NCBI RefSeq assembly: GCF_033115175.1 | Contig: NC_084831.1 | Span: 80,671,502-80,735,501, forward strand | Direction: 5' to 3' | Length of the DNA stretch: 64,000 nucleotides | DNA from: Lepus europaeus | Taxonomy: Eukaryota; Chordata; Mammalia; Lagomorpha; Leporidae | Shown here: positions 22,046 through 33,740 of the stretch, piece after piece | Layout: each line of letters opens with the position of its first letter | Numbering within the stretch: the stretch's first letter is position 1 | Made by a program: the position numbers and the translations under genes | Notes under the pieces: model-generated | The model's input: only the letters and a program-made list of their open reading frames with translations | Databases searched by the model: none | What the model was told of the DNA's origin: nothing

Positions 22046-22974
22046 ATGCATTTAAGACATTTGTCAGTTCCTCAGTTTCTCCTTCTGGACAGTAGCCGCA
22101 AAGTACAGCATAAAAGAACATTCTGGACTCTAAGGGAGAACCCAAAACTGCCCTTCCCAGGGCTCTCAGCTGGGCATGGCTTCTCAGATTCATGGAGCCC
22201 TCTGCAAGGCAGGTTGGGAGACAGTTGTCCCTCCTTTGAGGATAATAACAACAGCCCCAAACAAGTATGTTGAGAAAATAAATGAGATAATCCACCTGAC
22301 AGCTCTTTGAGCTCTTACGAAAAAGATACCCTTGAAATATAGGATACAGGTGTGCTCTTTGCTTTGACTTGTGAGTTTGGGGGATTTTATGAAAATCTGA
22401 ACCTACAAAAAAGACAAATTAAGGGGTGAAAATTAGCATCACAAACAGCCTCTTGGCTTGACGAAAAGATTCACAGCAGGATCCCTTTAAATAGCCAGCT
22501 CCCCCGGTGCATTTAAAATATGACTCAATTTACAAAGAATTTGATTTACATATACCCAGGCAGACACACGTCTACTACTGAAGGGAAGGCACATATGTTT
22601 TTTATAAGAAAGATCGATAAGTGTGGGCTTTAAAAATATAAAATATTCCTTTCTTCTCACCGTTTATAATCCTGCAGTTAACACTTGCCTTGCTACGAGG
22701 CAGTTTGCAGTGGAGCTCAGGCCCGGTCCTCACCGGCTCGCCAGGAGTGTGCAGGCTGCAGGCCGCTCAGCAGAAGCCCACCTGAGATCAATACCTGGCT
22801 GCCATCACACCTGGAGGCACCACGCTGTTCCTGATTGAGCTAACACATTTCCAACTTCATCTGAGGTTAAAAGTCCTCAAGTAGAGAATCTCCAAGGCCT
22901 GAAGAGGTAAAGGTCAGTCTCTTATTTTGAAGCAGGAACTCATTGTTCCACTTTCCTCTTTCAGAGTCTCAGAG

Positions 22975-22976
<2 letters not shown>
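22046..22976. other. Intergenic unique sequence
   Basis: Right flank of duplication copy A. No repeat, exon or promoter signature seen. Confidence 0.4.

Positions 22977-23016
<40 letters not shown>
22977..23016. repeat. (GT)20 microsatellite
   Basis: Twenty perfect GT units, followed shortly by more alternating purine-pyrimidine sequence (ATGTGCGCATGCGTGCATGC). It is likely polymorphic in length. Confidence 0.98.
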
Positions 23017-23019
<3 letters not shown>

Positions 23020-23054
23020 CATGTGCGCATGCGTGCATGCTGCTGTACCAGCGG

Positions 23055-23530
23055 GTTGACGGGAACATGCTGGTCAGATTATCCACCTCCAAAGATGCAC
23101 ACATCCTAATCCCCAGAACAAAATATGCTCTTATATAGCAAGTGCAAATCAAGGTTACAGATGGTTTTAGGTTCACTAGTCAAGTGACCTTGAAAATAGG
23201 AAGTTTGTATCCTGGATAATCCAGATGGGCCTGGATTACGTCATCACAGGAGTCCTTCAAAGGTGGGAGGGGAAGGAAAATTGGTGTCAGTGATTGACAT
23301 GTGGAGAAGTCTGGACTGGACATTGCTAACTTAGAAGATAAAAGGGGGTCATGTCCCATAGAACGGGGTGACCTCAGGCAGCAGGAAAGGTGAGGGATGC
23401 TCTCTCCTAGAGCTTCCGGAAAGGAATTTCTATTTTAACCTGGTGAAACCCATCCAGCACTCTGACCTCAGAAACTGTCAGATAATAAACGTGTATGGTA
23501 GCCATGTGTTTCAGCAGCCATGGAAGACAA
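23055..23530 (+). repeat. Ancient LTR, MaLR/MLT1-like
   Basis: CACATCCTAATCCCCAGAAC, TATCCTGGATAATCCAGATG, GTCATCACAGGAGTCCTT, TAGAGCTTCCGGAAAGGAA and AAACTGTCAGATAATAAACG match, in order, an old mammalian MaLR-type solo LTR. ATAATAAA near its end would be the element's own poly(A) signal. No internal viral sequence is present. Subfamily not assigned. Confidence 0.7.
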
Positions 23531-24209
23531 GCATGGGTGTGGGGCAAGATGGGGGTACCGACTGTAGCTTCACTGTGCATTTCACGAGATGAAACCTCTG
23601 CATGTTTTCAGGAACACAGGTGCAAATTCACATCCAACCGCCATGTGCCCCATAGGCCAACTCCACCTTCTAACCAAGAGGCAAGATGCAGGGGGAAGTT
23701 GGAACATTGTGGGCTCGCCCTTGGGCTGTGCTGACAATGACCCTTCTCCTGCATAGCACCCCCCACTTATAGGCTAGCCCCTCAATATGATGGCACAATT
23801 CTAGGTTCCCGCGATCCCCAGAGTTACTGTGTCTCTAGGCCAGCTTCCTCTGCTTCCTCTCCTTCTGAGATTTCTTCCAGCAGAACAGGAAGCAGGGAGC
23901 TGCCTGTGTCTCCCAGCCCTTCACGGTGCCCTTTCAGAGCTGCTGGGTATGGTGGGCTGGCAGGCCTGTACGCCGGTGGTGCGCAGCAGGAACACGGTTC
24001 TGCTTCTGAGCTCTGTCTGTCCCATGGGGGAGGACAGCTTTTTTTTTTTTTCCCAACTGTGGCAAATGCACTTGAGCAGGTGAGGGTTGCAGGCTGGTGA
24101 GTAGGACAAGTTCATCTCAGAAGGGCAGGAAGTTGTCAGTCCAGCTGCATTCTCCAACCCAGCTTTTTCCAGCAGCGGAAATCCTTCAAGTGGTTCTAAA
24201 CCTACAAGG
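23531..24209. other. Intergenic unique sequence
   Basis: Contains a T run at about 24040-24051. No gene or repeat family recognised. Confidence 0.4.
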
Positions 24210-24445
24210 CAGAGGGGTGCAGTGAATTGGCCCAGCAGGTATCATGAGTAGAGTCTCCTAAGGGAGTCAGGGTTCTGAATTCCAAAATCTCTGCGGTCAC
24301 ACAAGTATGAGTGTGAATCTCTGCTGGATCCCTCTACACTGTGTGATTGGCAGCCCAAAAGAACCTCCCTCGCCAAACCTCAGTTCCTTCTCTGAACTAT
24401 GGAAAATAATAGTGTTGTTATAAGGATTAAAGCTTAGTCACTGTT
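24210..24445 (+). repeat. MIR, diverged
   Basis: GTGAATCTCTGCTGGATCCC, CTGTGTGATTGGCAGCCC, CCAAACCTCAGTTCCTTC and GTTGTTATAAGGATTAAAGC appear in MIR order, strongly diverged. Confidence 0.65.
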
Positions 24446-24497
24446 TTATAATAGTAGGAAAGGAGAGAAACTACTCTTGCTATCGCTTTCTTTTTTT

Positions 24498-24547
24498 TTA
24501 AAAAGATTTATTTATTTATTTGAAAGTCAGAGTTACACAGAGAGAGG

Positions 24548-24583
<36 letters not shown>

Positions 24584-24805
24584 CTTCCATCCGCTGGTTC
24601 AGTCCCCAGATGGCTGCAATGGCCAGAGCTGCACCGATCTGAAGCCAGGAGCCAGGAGCTTCCTCTGGGTCTCCCACGTGGGTGCAGGAACCCAAGGACT
24701 TTGGGCCATCTTCTGCTTCTTTCCCAGGCCATAGCAGACAGCTGGATCAGAAGTGGAGCAGCTGGGACTTGAACCCATTGCTTATGATAGTGTTACATGT
24801 GGCTC
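24498..24805 (-). repeat. C-SINE
   Basis: Reverse copy with AAAGATTTATTTATTTATTT, a (GA)n run, GCTGGTTCAGTCCCCAGATG, GAAGCCAGGAGCCAGGAGC and an eroded head at GTTACATGTGGCTCC. Confidence 0.93.
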
Positions 24806-24837
24806 CTCTTTTTTGTTGTTATAAAAAGATTGTAAAG

Positions 24838-25164
24838 GGGCTGGAGTTCTGACCCAGTGGGCTGAGCCTCCACTGGGGATGCTGGTCTCCCCTGTTGGAG
24901 CACCAGTTTGTCCTGGCCATTCCACTTCCAATCTAGCCACCTGCTAATGTGCTGGGAAGGCAGTGGATGATGATTCAGGTGCTCGGGCCCCTGCCACCCA
25001 TGTGGAACCCTCAGATGAAGTTCCCGGCTCCTGGCTTTGGGCTGGTCCAGACCCAACTGTTGTAGGAATCTGGGGAGTGAATCAGTGGCTGGAAGTTCTC
25101 TTTGTCTGTCCTTCTCTCTCACTGTTTCTCTGCCTTTCAAATAAATACATAAATCTTATAAAGT
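24838..25164 (+). repeat. C-SINE, inverted relative to its neighbour
   Basis: Plus copy beginning GGGGCTGGAGTTCTGACCC and ending CTGCCTTTCAAATAAATACA. Its head lies about 30 bases from the head of the reverse copy ending at 24805, so the two form an inverted pair. A minus-strand 115-residue frame across it is SINE-derived. Confidence 0.9.
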
Positions 25165-25174
25165 AAAAAGATAG

Positions 25175-25995
25175 GGTATGTGTCAAAGAGATTTCACAAA
25201 TAAGACCAGTGTAAGCAAATAATGAAGGAAAGAATTAAAAGGGAGAGAATGATCCTGTGGGGGAAGCAGGACACACAGCAGACTCATAGAATGGCAAATG
25301 CCCAAAACAGCACTCCTGCCTCAGAAGCAACCCTTGGGACATTTGGATCTGGCTAAAAGGTCCATGAGAGTCTCACAGGCATGGAAAGCCATGACACGAT
25401 GGCAAAAAACAATCTAAATGAAAGATCCTGGTGAACAAGACCCCAGCAGAAGGAACAGGCCATCAAGGAGAGAGGCGCCTTTCTCTAAAGGGAGGAAGGA
25501 ACCTCCACTGTGACATGGCCTTGACTAAACAAGTTCAGAGTTGGTGAACTCAAGGGACTTCCATAGCCTAGACAGCTCATAGCAAGAGTCTCGGGTGATT
25601 GCTGACATCATAAATAAGAGTGCCAATTGTTAAATCAACAACGGGAGTCACTGGGTACATGCTCCCCACATAGGATCTCTGTCCTTAATGTGTTTTACTA
25701 TGAAACTTAAAAACACTACTAGTCGAACAATACCCTATACCTTGTGCGGTTGTGTGAGTGCAGCCTGTTGAAATCCTTGCTTAGTATATACTAAGTTGAT
25801 CTTCAGTATATGAAGGTAACTGAAAATGAAACTCAATAAAGGGCAGCATGGGAGAGGGAGAGGGAGAGGGAGAGGCGAGGGCCACAGGAGGGAGGGAGGT
25901 TGGGGGGGGGGGAGGCCACAACAATACAAAAGTTGCACTTTGTAAATTCAGATTTATGAAATAAAAAAGAAAAAAGAAAAAAAAAGGCAAAAAAA
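25175..25995 (+). mobile_element. 5'-truncated rabbit L1, 3' UTR with A-rich tail
   Basis: The sense-strand rabbit L1 3' end: CACTCCTGCCTCAGAAGC, GGATCTGGCTAAAAGGTCC, CATGGAAAGCCATGACACG, GTGCCAATTGTTAAATCAAC, CAATAAAGGGCAGCATGG, then a GGGAGA repeat tract, a G run of about 13 (25902-25914) and an A-rich tail with G interruptions. A 10-base target duplication AAAAAGATAG lies at 25165-25174 and 25996-26005. The insertion sits against the tail of the C-SINE ending at 25164. Confidence 0.9.
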
Positions 25996-26005
25996 AAAAA
26001 GATAG

Positions 26006-26697
26006 TAATAAGCCCCTTTTGCTGTCATTTCTGCTGAAGTCCTTAGGACAGTGAGTACTGACTTCTGTTCTCTTGGTGACTAGATGACCGCATGAGCCGC
26101 ATGGCCAAAGCCAGTGGGCCAGTACTGATGTCCAACAGTCAGCAGCCATCACAGGACTCAGAGGCCAAGACAGTGGCAGAAGTTGCAGAGAAAGCGTACT
26201 TAAAGTGGGATTTTTGTGTGTGGTCTGTGGCACCCTCCCACCACCACCAAACAGCACAGTCTGTTCCTCACAGACCTGGGGGACCAATGGGAAGGAGGCC
26301 TGGAATTGTCTTCCAGGCCTGAGAGAATCTGGGGAGCCCCCAGGGCAGAGGAGGGCTGGGCCGCTGGGCGAGAAGGAGGTGCCCTGGGTGAGCAGAGCTG
26401 CAGCCCCAAGCATGCCCACTGCTTCCCACCAGAACCAGGGAAAGGCAGCTCCTTGGTCAGAGGCGCCTGGGGGGACTCACAGAGCTCTAGGGAAAATGTG
26501 TCTTCAATCGTTGGCTATGAAGGTGGAATGTAAAGCAAAGGATGCAGTAGTTTTACATTCATTGTGATAACATTTTCCAAAAGTAATGACTCATTTCTTT
26601 GTTCAGTCTAAGAATTAATGCATGTGTGTAATTATACCTGGAATATGTTAAATATAAGATTGAAAGCTTAATTTGATCACTTTGAGTTTTCTTTTTC
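26006..26697. other. Intergenic unique sequence
   Basis: No recognised repeat or exon. Overlapping frames on both strands (for example 26205-26567 plus and part of 25781-26419 minus) are unsupported; the minus frame runs into the L1 tail. Confidence 0.4.
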
Positions 26698-27036
26698 TAA
26701 AAGATTTATTTATTTATTTACTTGAAGGAGTTACACAGAGAGAGGAAGAGACAGAAAGAGAGAGAAAGAGAGACATATTCCATCCGATGGTTCAATCCTG
26801 AAATGGCCGTAATAGCCAGGTGTGGGCCAGGCCAACGCTAGGAGCCAGGAGCTTCTTCCAGGTCTCCCATGTCGGCACAGGGGCCCAAAGACTTGGCCCA
26901 TCTCCTGCTGCTTTCCTAGGCACATTAGCAGGGAGCTGGGTCAAATGTGGAATAGCTGGGTCTCAAACTGGCGCCCATATGGGATGCCAGCGCTGCAGAC
27001 AATGGCTTTACCCGCTACGCCACAGTGCCAGCCCTG
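26698..27036 (-). repeat. C-SINE
   Basis: Reverse copy: AAAGATTTATTTATTTATTT, GGTTCAATCCTGAAATGGCC, GCGCCCATATGGGATGCCAG and the CTACGCCACAGTGCCAGCCC head. Confidence 0.94.
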
Positions 27037-28977
27037 AGTGTTATTTTTCAATCAAATTTTATTTTTTCCTCCTACTTACTATAAGCTGATCTTTTTTGAA
27101 GTAGTTTCCTAATAATTCATAGAATTATTAAACAATGAAGATTTTCTAAAGAACTTGAGTCCAAGCTACATTCTTTGCTGATGGGGAGTTCCCTGGACCA
27201 AGGTCAGGAGCAGAGGAGGCCCTGACTTCCATCTGTGTGATGACAGTCACTAAAGGAAGTCCCAAGAACAAAAAAGTCAGTGCTCCAAGGACCAGTTTTA
27301 CATCCCGTGCATTTTTTTTATTGCTATTGTTTGCATTTTCCACACCCAGAAACCAAACTTCCACCCTGTCTCAGTGAAACACCTAGCACCTGTCTCCCCT
27401 CCTAGAGGTACCTGCATCGCCCCCTTGTCCCTTGCTGCCTTGCCCTGGGCCTCTGGTTGCATAAGGGAGATGCCAACACCATAACCAGAGAGGCCCTCAT
27501 ACTCAATGGGGCTGGGGACAATCCTGGCTGAACTTTACGGTGTGGTGTCTTCTGGGGTCTTCTAGAATCCCTGGGGGTGGAGTGGGAAGAGGTTGTCTCC
27601 CAAGTGTCTCTGAACCTCACCTCCTCCCATCAGTCACCCAGATGGGCCAACTGTCCTATGAAGAGAGAAGGGAAGGGGGTTGTCCTCTTGCCTCTGTTCC
27701 ACTGTCGATATCTCTGCTCCTTCAGCTGAAATCTGCCTGCCCTCTGACCCTGCCACGCTCTAGCTGCTCCTCTCAGCCTCGGTTCACGCCTGATGACGCA
27801 GATCACATTCCCTTTCAGCCTTGGGGTGGAGTGACACAGGAGAGGCCAGCATGTGTCCAGCACACTCCAAGGGCTCCAGCTCTGACCAGCTGTGACCTCC
27901 TGTGCATGTGTGCACCTCCAAAGGCCCTCCCCAGCCTGTGTCTTGTGGTCCCCATCTTGGTTCCTGAGCATGCAGGTTCCTGCTGTGCGCTCTCTTGCCT
28001 CCACTGCAAAGCCTGTGTGGAGGGGGCTCTTTCTTAACTACCTCTGTCCCTCTTCTGAGGGCCTGAAAGGAATTTTGCTGCTAGGGAACTGTCACAGGCT
28101 CTGTATTTGGGCACGGTAGGAGCCCTTGCCCCTCTGCAGCTCCTGCCACTCCAGGGGCCAGTTCCTTTGCTGTGTTGCCACCCTCCTGACATTGGACAGA
28201 GGGCAGAGGCCTCTTTTGCTCTTCAATCCCCCACAACCTTGAGCCACCCGCATTCCCCTCCACCCTCCAGGAGGCGATGTAAGAGCATCCTTTCTCAGCA
28301 GCCTGTTCCAGATGATCGAAAGGCTGTTCTTGCTTCTGCTCTCCCCCGCCTGGCGCCAGTCCATACACTTGACCTATTCTCCAGGTGGGCTCAACAGGGC
28401 TTCACTGTTGAACATCAGACCACAAACGTTTGACTCTTGGGCACTCCTTTTTGCCCTGGGATCTCCTCCTCTTGACACGGAAATGGCTCACAGCCACTGC
28501 CACTTGTGGGAGAGTCACGATGCACCAGGCTCACTAGTGATGATGTCAGCATACTGTCCCCAAACACAACAAATGGGTGCAGGATGCTGCCTACCACGAG
28601 TCCTGCAGAGACAGACACAGCTAAGGGAACACGGAGCTTGTGCTCCATGAATCCACAGACGTGGCTTTTAAACTTGGGCTGTTCCCTTCTGTTGCAAGTT
28701 TCAGCATGTGCGTCTACGGGCTCAGCCCTACGTAGAGGTGGCTGCATTCTCCCTCTGTATGCAGGGTCACTTGGCAGTTCCCACTTCCTAGGAACAATCA
28801 TCTGGGAAGCAGTCTCAGCTTATTGTGAGTAGTTAAGTTTATTCAACGTATAAATCTCTTAAAACCCATGCACTTACATGTTTGTGGTCATGTGGGTTAT
28901 TATCAGTGTCAGGGATGGGCAGAGTTGAAGGCATTTGGGGTCAGTCCACTTTCTTTAAATCTTCTCCAAACATTTTA

Positions 28978-29012
28978 GGTTTGGCAAAACCTGGACTGCA
29001 TTTTGCCAAACC
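28978..29012. repeat. Perfect 12-bp inverted repeat, 11-base loop
   Basis: GGTTTGGCAAAA (28978-28989) and TTTTGCCAAACC (29001-29012) are exact reverse complements. The arms carry TTGGC and GCCAA, the NF-I half-site sequence, but the 18-base gap between them is much longer than the usual NF-I palindrome spacing. Confidence 0.95.
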
Positions 29013-29242
29013 CTGTGCCTGTAATTTGTAAACCCTTGTGTATTTTCAGGGAAATGTAGTCCATATGTTTCTGATTGATTTACACTTAACTCATCTAAAC
29101 GTTGTTTTGCTGGTGTTATTTGATGTCCAAAGGGCCTCCCGAAGCCTGTTTACATCTGTCTGAGCTGCTTTTGTCCCCTGGGAGTCAGGAAGATCTGCCT
29201 CACCAGGAGTAAACTGAGTGAATATTGCACCACCCCTGCCTG

Positions 29243-29261
29243 CCCCCCCCCCCCCCCCCCC
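29243..29261. repeat. (C)19 run
   Basis: Nineteen consecutive C residues on the plus strand. Sequencing length error is possible here. Confidence 0.95.
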
Positions 29262-30691
29262 GCTCCTATCCCAGCAGCCTGATCAGTCTTGGGTTGAATC
29301 TGAAATCAGATCTTAGGAGATTGCATTGGGCTTTCAAGTTGACCAAATACTACTCCACACGTCACTAAGACGAATCAGAGCCCAGGGCCTCCCTCCAGGG
29401 ACTGACCAACAACACCCGGGCAGAGACCAACTCTCCAGCCCCATCCCTTCCCTCACGGCCTAGACGCACCGCGGCAACCAGCCGACAGCCCTATCTCCAC
29501 CATCCCTCCCCATCGGGTCGTTCATCCAAGCTTCAGCAGGAAGAGTGGCATAGCTTTCCTGTGGCAAATAAAAGCCACTGGCCTTCTTGTTGGATCTGTG
29601 AAAATCTTGTTGAGCAAGCGGTGGTTTCAGAACAAAACAAACTGAAGGAAATGATCAGCTAATGCCCCACATCACTGAATCTTCATTTGAGAGGGTCTGC
29701 ATTTGCCTTGCAAATGAGACCCCCAGTGACCAAGACACAAGCATTTAAAACCATTCTCCCCAATGCTAGGGCAGAATGAATGGAGGTGGCCCTTCTGCAC
29801 CACTGTGAGGAGAGGGAGGAAGGGGTGTTGCTTGGACATAGATGGTGCCCCATAATTTTGAAACATGATAACTGGGAATGGGGACAAAGTCATTACGACT
29901 TTATGATCCATCATTCAGGGAAGCAGCACTTTGTTTTAGAAGGAGCACTGTAATAGGCACTGGGTCATGTTCCAGCAAGTTCTATCTGGAATGGGGACCC
30001 TGGAGTCAAAGGCAGCAAAGTGGCTCTGGGAAGCACTGTGATGGGCTGTCTTCTCAAGGTGCAGAGCTGCATCCCACAGATTACTGATTGCCTCCAATTG
30101 GAGCACAGATGCTTCCATCTCAGTTAGGACCCCAAGAGGTATTGGGGAACATAGATTCCAGATAGTCATGGTCAAAGCAATTACTTAGGCAAGAGTAGGC
30201 TGGCCCCCGTAATGCACAAACAAGTTAGGGGTTAAGGACGAAGACAGTGAGGGCTCTTTATCTGCAGGATTTAAGCTTTTTGCTCCCATATTGTGATTCC
30301 CATCTGCTACCTTTCAGCCTTCAGAAAATCTTGATCAATGTTACAGTTAGGTGTTGATTCGGTTCTGGGGAACAATGGGAGAGGCCTGTGTCCATTCCAA
30401 GAGGGGAGCCAATGACTTGGACAGGCTGGAGGAGGGGGTGGAGCACTGGCCCCAGCAGGACAAGTGGCAAACAGGCCTGATCCCTAGGATGGGGATTCTC
30501 AGAAATTCCGGGATGGGAAGAGCCCATCAGGACCGGCTTTCCTGAAGCGCAGTTATGTGGGAGTTAAGGGAAAGCTGGGCTTGGAAGCTTGCAGCTTGGG
30601 GACATCAGGATCTCATCACTGCTAATTCTGCTGGGAGGTCAAGTGGCTAAGTGGGAGGTCAAGTGTAAGTCTTGCTTCCCCCCCCCAAAAA

Positions 30692-31003
30692 AAGGTCTTT
30701 ATTTATTTATTTATTTATTTAAAAGGCAAAGAGAAACAGACAAAGATTTTTCATCTGCTGGTTCATTCCCAAATGCTTGCAACAGGGTGGGGCCATGCCA
30801 AAACCAGGAGCCAGGAACTCTGTCTGAGTCTCCCACATGGGTGGCAGGGACCCAAGTCCTTGAGCCGTCCCTTGCTGCCTCCCAGGACGCACCTCAGCAG
30901 GGAGCTGGAAGCAGCAGCAGAGCCAGGACTCCAACCCGGGCATTTGCATGTGGGATGCAGGTGTCTCAAGCAGTGTCTTAACTGCTGCACCAAGCACTTG
31001 CCC
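30692..31003 (-). repeat. C-SINE
   Basis: Reverse copy with a TTATTTATTTATTTATTT run, GCTGGTTCATTCCCAAATGC, GAGTCTCCCACATGGGTGGC, CTCAGCAGGGAGCTGG and a CTGCTGCACCAAGCACTTG head. Confidence 0.9.
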
Positions 31004-31354
31004 ACTACGCCTCACTTTTAACCTGGGCACTGGTGGTGCAGTCACGAGGACCCCCTGTTGAGGAGAGAGGCAGGTTGCTCTCCCACAGCCACGGGAGCAG
31101 ATGGCTTCTCCTGCTTCTGGGTCCATGAACCACCGTGTGTGGCCTGGACTGCACTGTGCCCGCCTGGCCCCACTGAACTGCCCTCCCTGAACTGCATTTC
31201 AGTGTGAAGGCCTCGCCCTGCACGTGGGCTCTGAAACACCTCTGCTGCCGGCCCTGCACAGGGCTGTGGTTTACTGCTGTGTGCCTGCCCCCTGCCCTCC
31301 TTTTCCTGCTATGGAGAATGGTCCTGCTCTTCCCAGAGGCCTAGTTGTTTTGTT

Positions 31355-31690
31355 GTGTGTTTTCATTTTTAAGTTGTAACATTTTAGAATTGTGGTAGGA
31401 CACACAGAACATAAAATTCCCTATTTTCCCAGGTTCAGTTCAGCGGCCTAAGGTGCACGTATTTACGTTATGGTGCTACCCTCACCATTATCAATGCTCT
31501 GACCTCTTCATCTCATACCCATTAGGCAATAACTCCCCTGGCCTGCTCCCCGAGTCGCTGACGACCGCCCTTCCACTTTTTGTCTCTGAACAGGCCTCTT
31601 CTGAGTGCCTCCCGTAAGTGGGATTGCAGCAGTCTGTCTGTCCTTTTGTCCCCTGGGGACTGGCCGATTGCACCGGCCTGCTTTGTTTGT
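31355..31690 (-). repeat. Ancient L1M-like fragment
   Basis: ACATAAAATTCCCTATTTTC, CAGTTCAGCGGCCTAAGG, CATTAGGCAATAACTCCCC and TCCCGTAAGTGGGATTG, in order, match the reverse of an old mammalian L1 3' region. Strongly diverged. Confidence 0.6.
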
Positions 31691-31844
31691 ATCTTGTGGT
31701 CACTACACACTGGGAGGTCCGTCTCTTTTTGCTCCTGTTGGATTGGCCTCATCTGCCTGAACCAGCCCAGCTGGGTGGGGTCTTCCCCTTTGTAACCTGC
31801 CAAAGCCCCTCATTACACTCACTCTAACTTCAGGGAGGACTGGC

Positions 31845-32060
31845 CAATGCAGGCTACAGGAGTTGAGAAAGTTTGAGTCCTGGTTGCTCCACTGCCGATT
31901 CAGCTCCCTGCTAATGTGCCTGGGAAGGCAGTGTAAGATGGTCCAAGTCCTTGGGCCCCTGCACCCACATGGGAGACCCAGATGAAGCTCTTGGCTCCTG
32001 GCTTCAGCCTGGCCTAGCCCCGGTCGTTGTGTCCATCTGGGGAATGAACCAGAGAATGGA

Positions 32061-32100
<40 letters not shown>

Positions 32101-32153
32101 TGTAATTCTTTCAAATAAATAAATAAATCTTAAAAAAAAATTTTTAAAAAAAA
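31845..32153 (+). repeat. C-SINE with expanded (CT)n
   Basis: Plus copy: TTCAGCTCCCTGCTAATGTG, GGGCCCCTGCACCCACATGG, GAATGAACCAGAGAATGG, about 17 CT units (32065-32098), then CAAATAAATAAATAAATC and an A-rich tail. Confidence 0.93.
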
Positions 32154-33399
32154 GGATCAGTCCTGGTCTAGATCCTTCCTCTGCCTTTAGCCAGGAACTC
32201 CCTTCTGCAGTGTCAGGCAGGCGACAGCATGCCCGTGTTGACGACTTTGAGAAACAGGACTGTGCACCTTGCCCTGTGGCCCTCCGATGTCTGATGAGTG
32301 TTGAGGGCTCAATGTTCCCCTTTGCTGAGATCTCACATGGCTCATGCTTACCACCAACCAAACTGGTTCCCACCCCGGCTCTCCTTCCGGGGGGTGGGTT
32401 CTGTCATCTGTCTCTTCTTGTTATACTCCGAGGCCAGACTCTACCTCCAACTCTTCATTCCTGCCCCACACTTTCTCCTGTCTGGAGTTTGGGTTTATTT
32501 TTCTTCCTGCCTAACTACTTCTAATATACTAAGTCAATAAACAGATTCTCTGTGGTTACATATGGCAAACAGCTGAAATTTACAGTTGAGAGTAAAATTT
32601 CCTCATTTGGGAAAAAAAAACATCATTTCACAGATTTAGAAAGTGGTCATTCTGATCTCCAGGGCAAATAAAAGTGTTTTATAACCTTCCACAAAAGCTT
32701 TTGCCTTGATTAAATTTTTATTATGAATTATTAATTAAACCAAGGAAATGCAGAGGCCTAAACCTTTGCTTAAATTTGCTCCAGATTGAGACACAAACCA
32801 AAGGCGGCAAGAAGCCCTGAAGGGGAGGTTTAATGATGAGCCACACATCCGAAACTATCCAAGTCCTTTCATCTGCCACAGGCTCCAAACCAGCCATGTA
32901 AATGAACCCACGTGCCCAGGCTCCAACGGAGGCTGGCATTGGGCCTGGAAGAAACCGGACCTCCTCAGCTTCTCCCTCCCGGGTCCCGTGTTTGGGTTTC
33001 ATGGAGCATTGTGCCTGCCGAGACACATGGGCTTACTCACTCCATGAATGGCTGTGGTTAGTCTGGGAGTGGTAAGCAGCATGGTAAAAAGGCAGCTTGG
33101 TGTCCAGGAAGCTGAGCCATGGATCAGAAGTTGGTGGATATGCTCACGATTGAGGTTTTGATTCAGCCAGGAGCACCCGGTGTAGTTGCCCAGGTTGCCT
33201 GGAGCCAGGGGCAAGCGAGGCCAGAAAGGCAGCTCATGTGCTACTTGGGAAGCCTTGCTCCACTGTGAGGAAGGAGCACTTTTCCCAATTTGAACAAGGA
33301 ACTCATGTGGCCTGGCTTGGGGGCCAACTGTGCAGGTGTAAGGCGAGTAGCAGGGATGGGCCTGCATCCTTCCATGGAGGGCATCCTTTTCTTAGAACA
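32154..33399. other. Intergenic unique sequence
   Basis: No recognised repeat or gene. Minus-strand frames at 32721-33026 and 32999-33367 show no family features. Confidence 0.4.
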
Positions 33400-33740
33400 C
33401 AGAGAGGCTGTTTGGGCAAGTGGCAGCCTAGAATTCAGCCACGAGATGCTGGAAATGCAAGGATGAGTCAGACTCTGCCTTCCCAGAGCTCGCAGGGCCT
33501 TGGGGAAGCAGACAACACAGTGGTGACAGGTGCTGTACAAGACGTCTCTGCGGGTGCCGCCCACCCCCACCCCCTCCAGCCCTGCTAGAGGATTGGTGAG
33601 TGGGCAATCGGGGAAGCCTTCTTGAAGATGATGTTTAGATGGGTCTGGAAAAGTGGAAGGGAGTTACAGGTGGGGGCGGGCACTGGGGAGACACTGAAGG
33701 CAAAGGGAACGGCACCATGGAAGTGACGGGAGATGAACAA
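33400..33740 (-). repeat. Possible ancient LINE (L2-like) fragment
   Basis: AAGCCTTCTTGAAGATGATG...GGTCTGGAAAAGTGGAAGGG and AAGGCAAAGGGAACGGCA recall a common old repeat segment of the type GGAAGGCC...GGCAGAGGGAACAGCA. The match is weak and the family and orientation are uncertain. Confidence 0.35.

Larger units (their letters stand above)
27037..30691. other. 3.6 kb intergenic stretch without recognisable SINEs
   Basis: Mostly unique sequence. It holds a perfect 12-base inverted repeat (28978-29012) and a 19-base C run (29243-29261). Many short ORFs occur on both strands at 27.4-28.8 kb; none has a recognisable domain, and I see no convincing exon structure. Confidence 0.4.
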
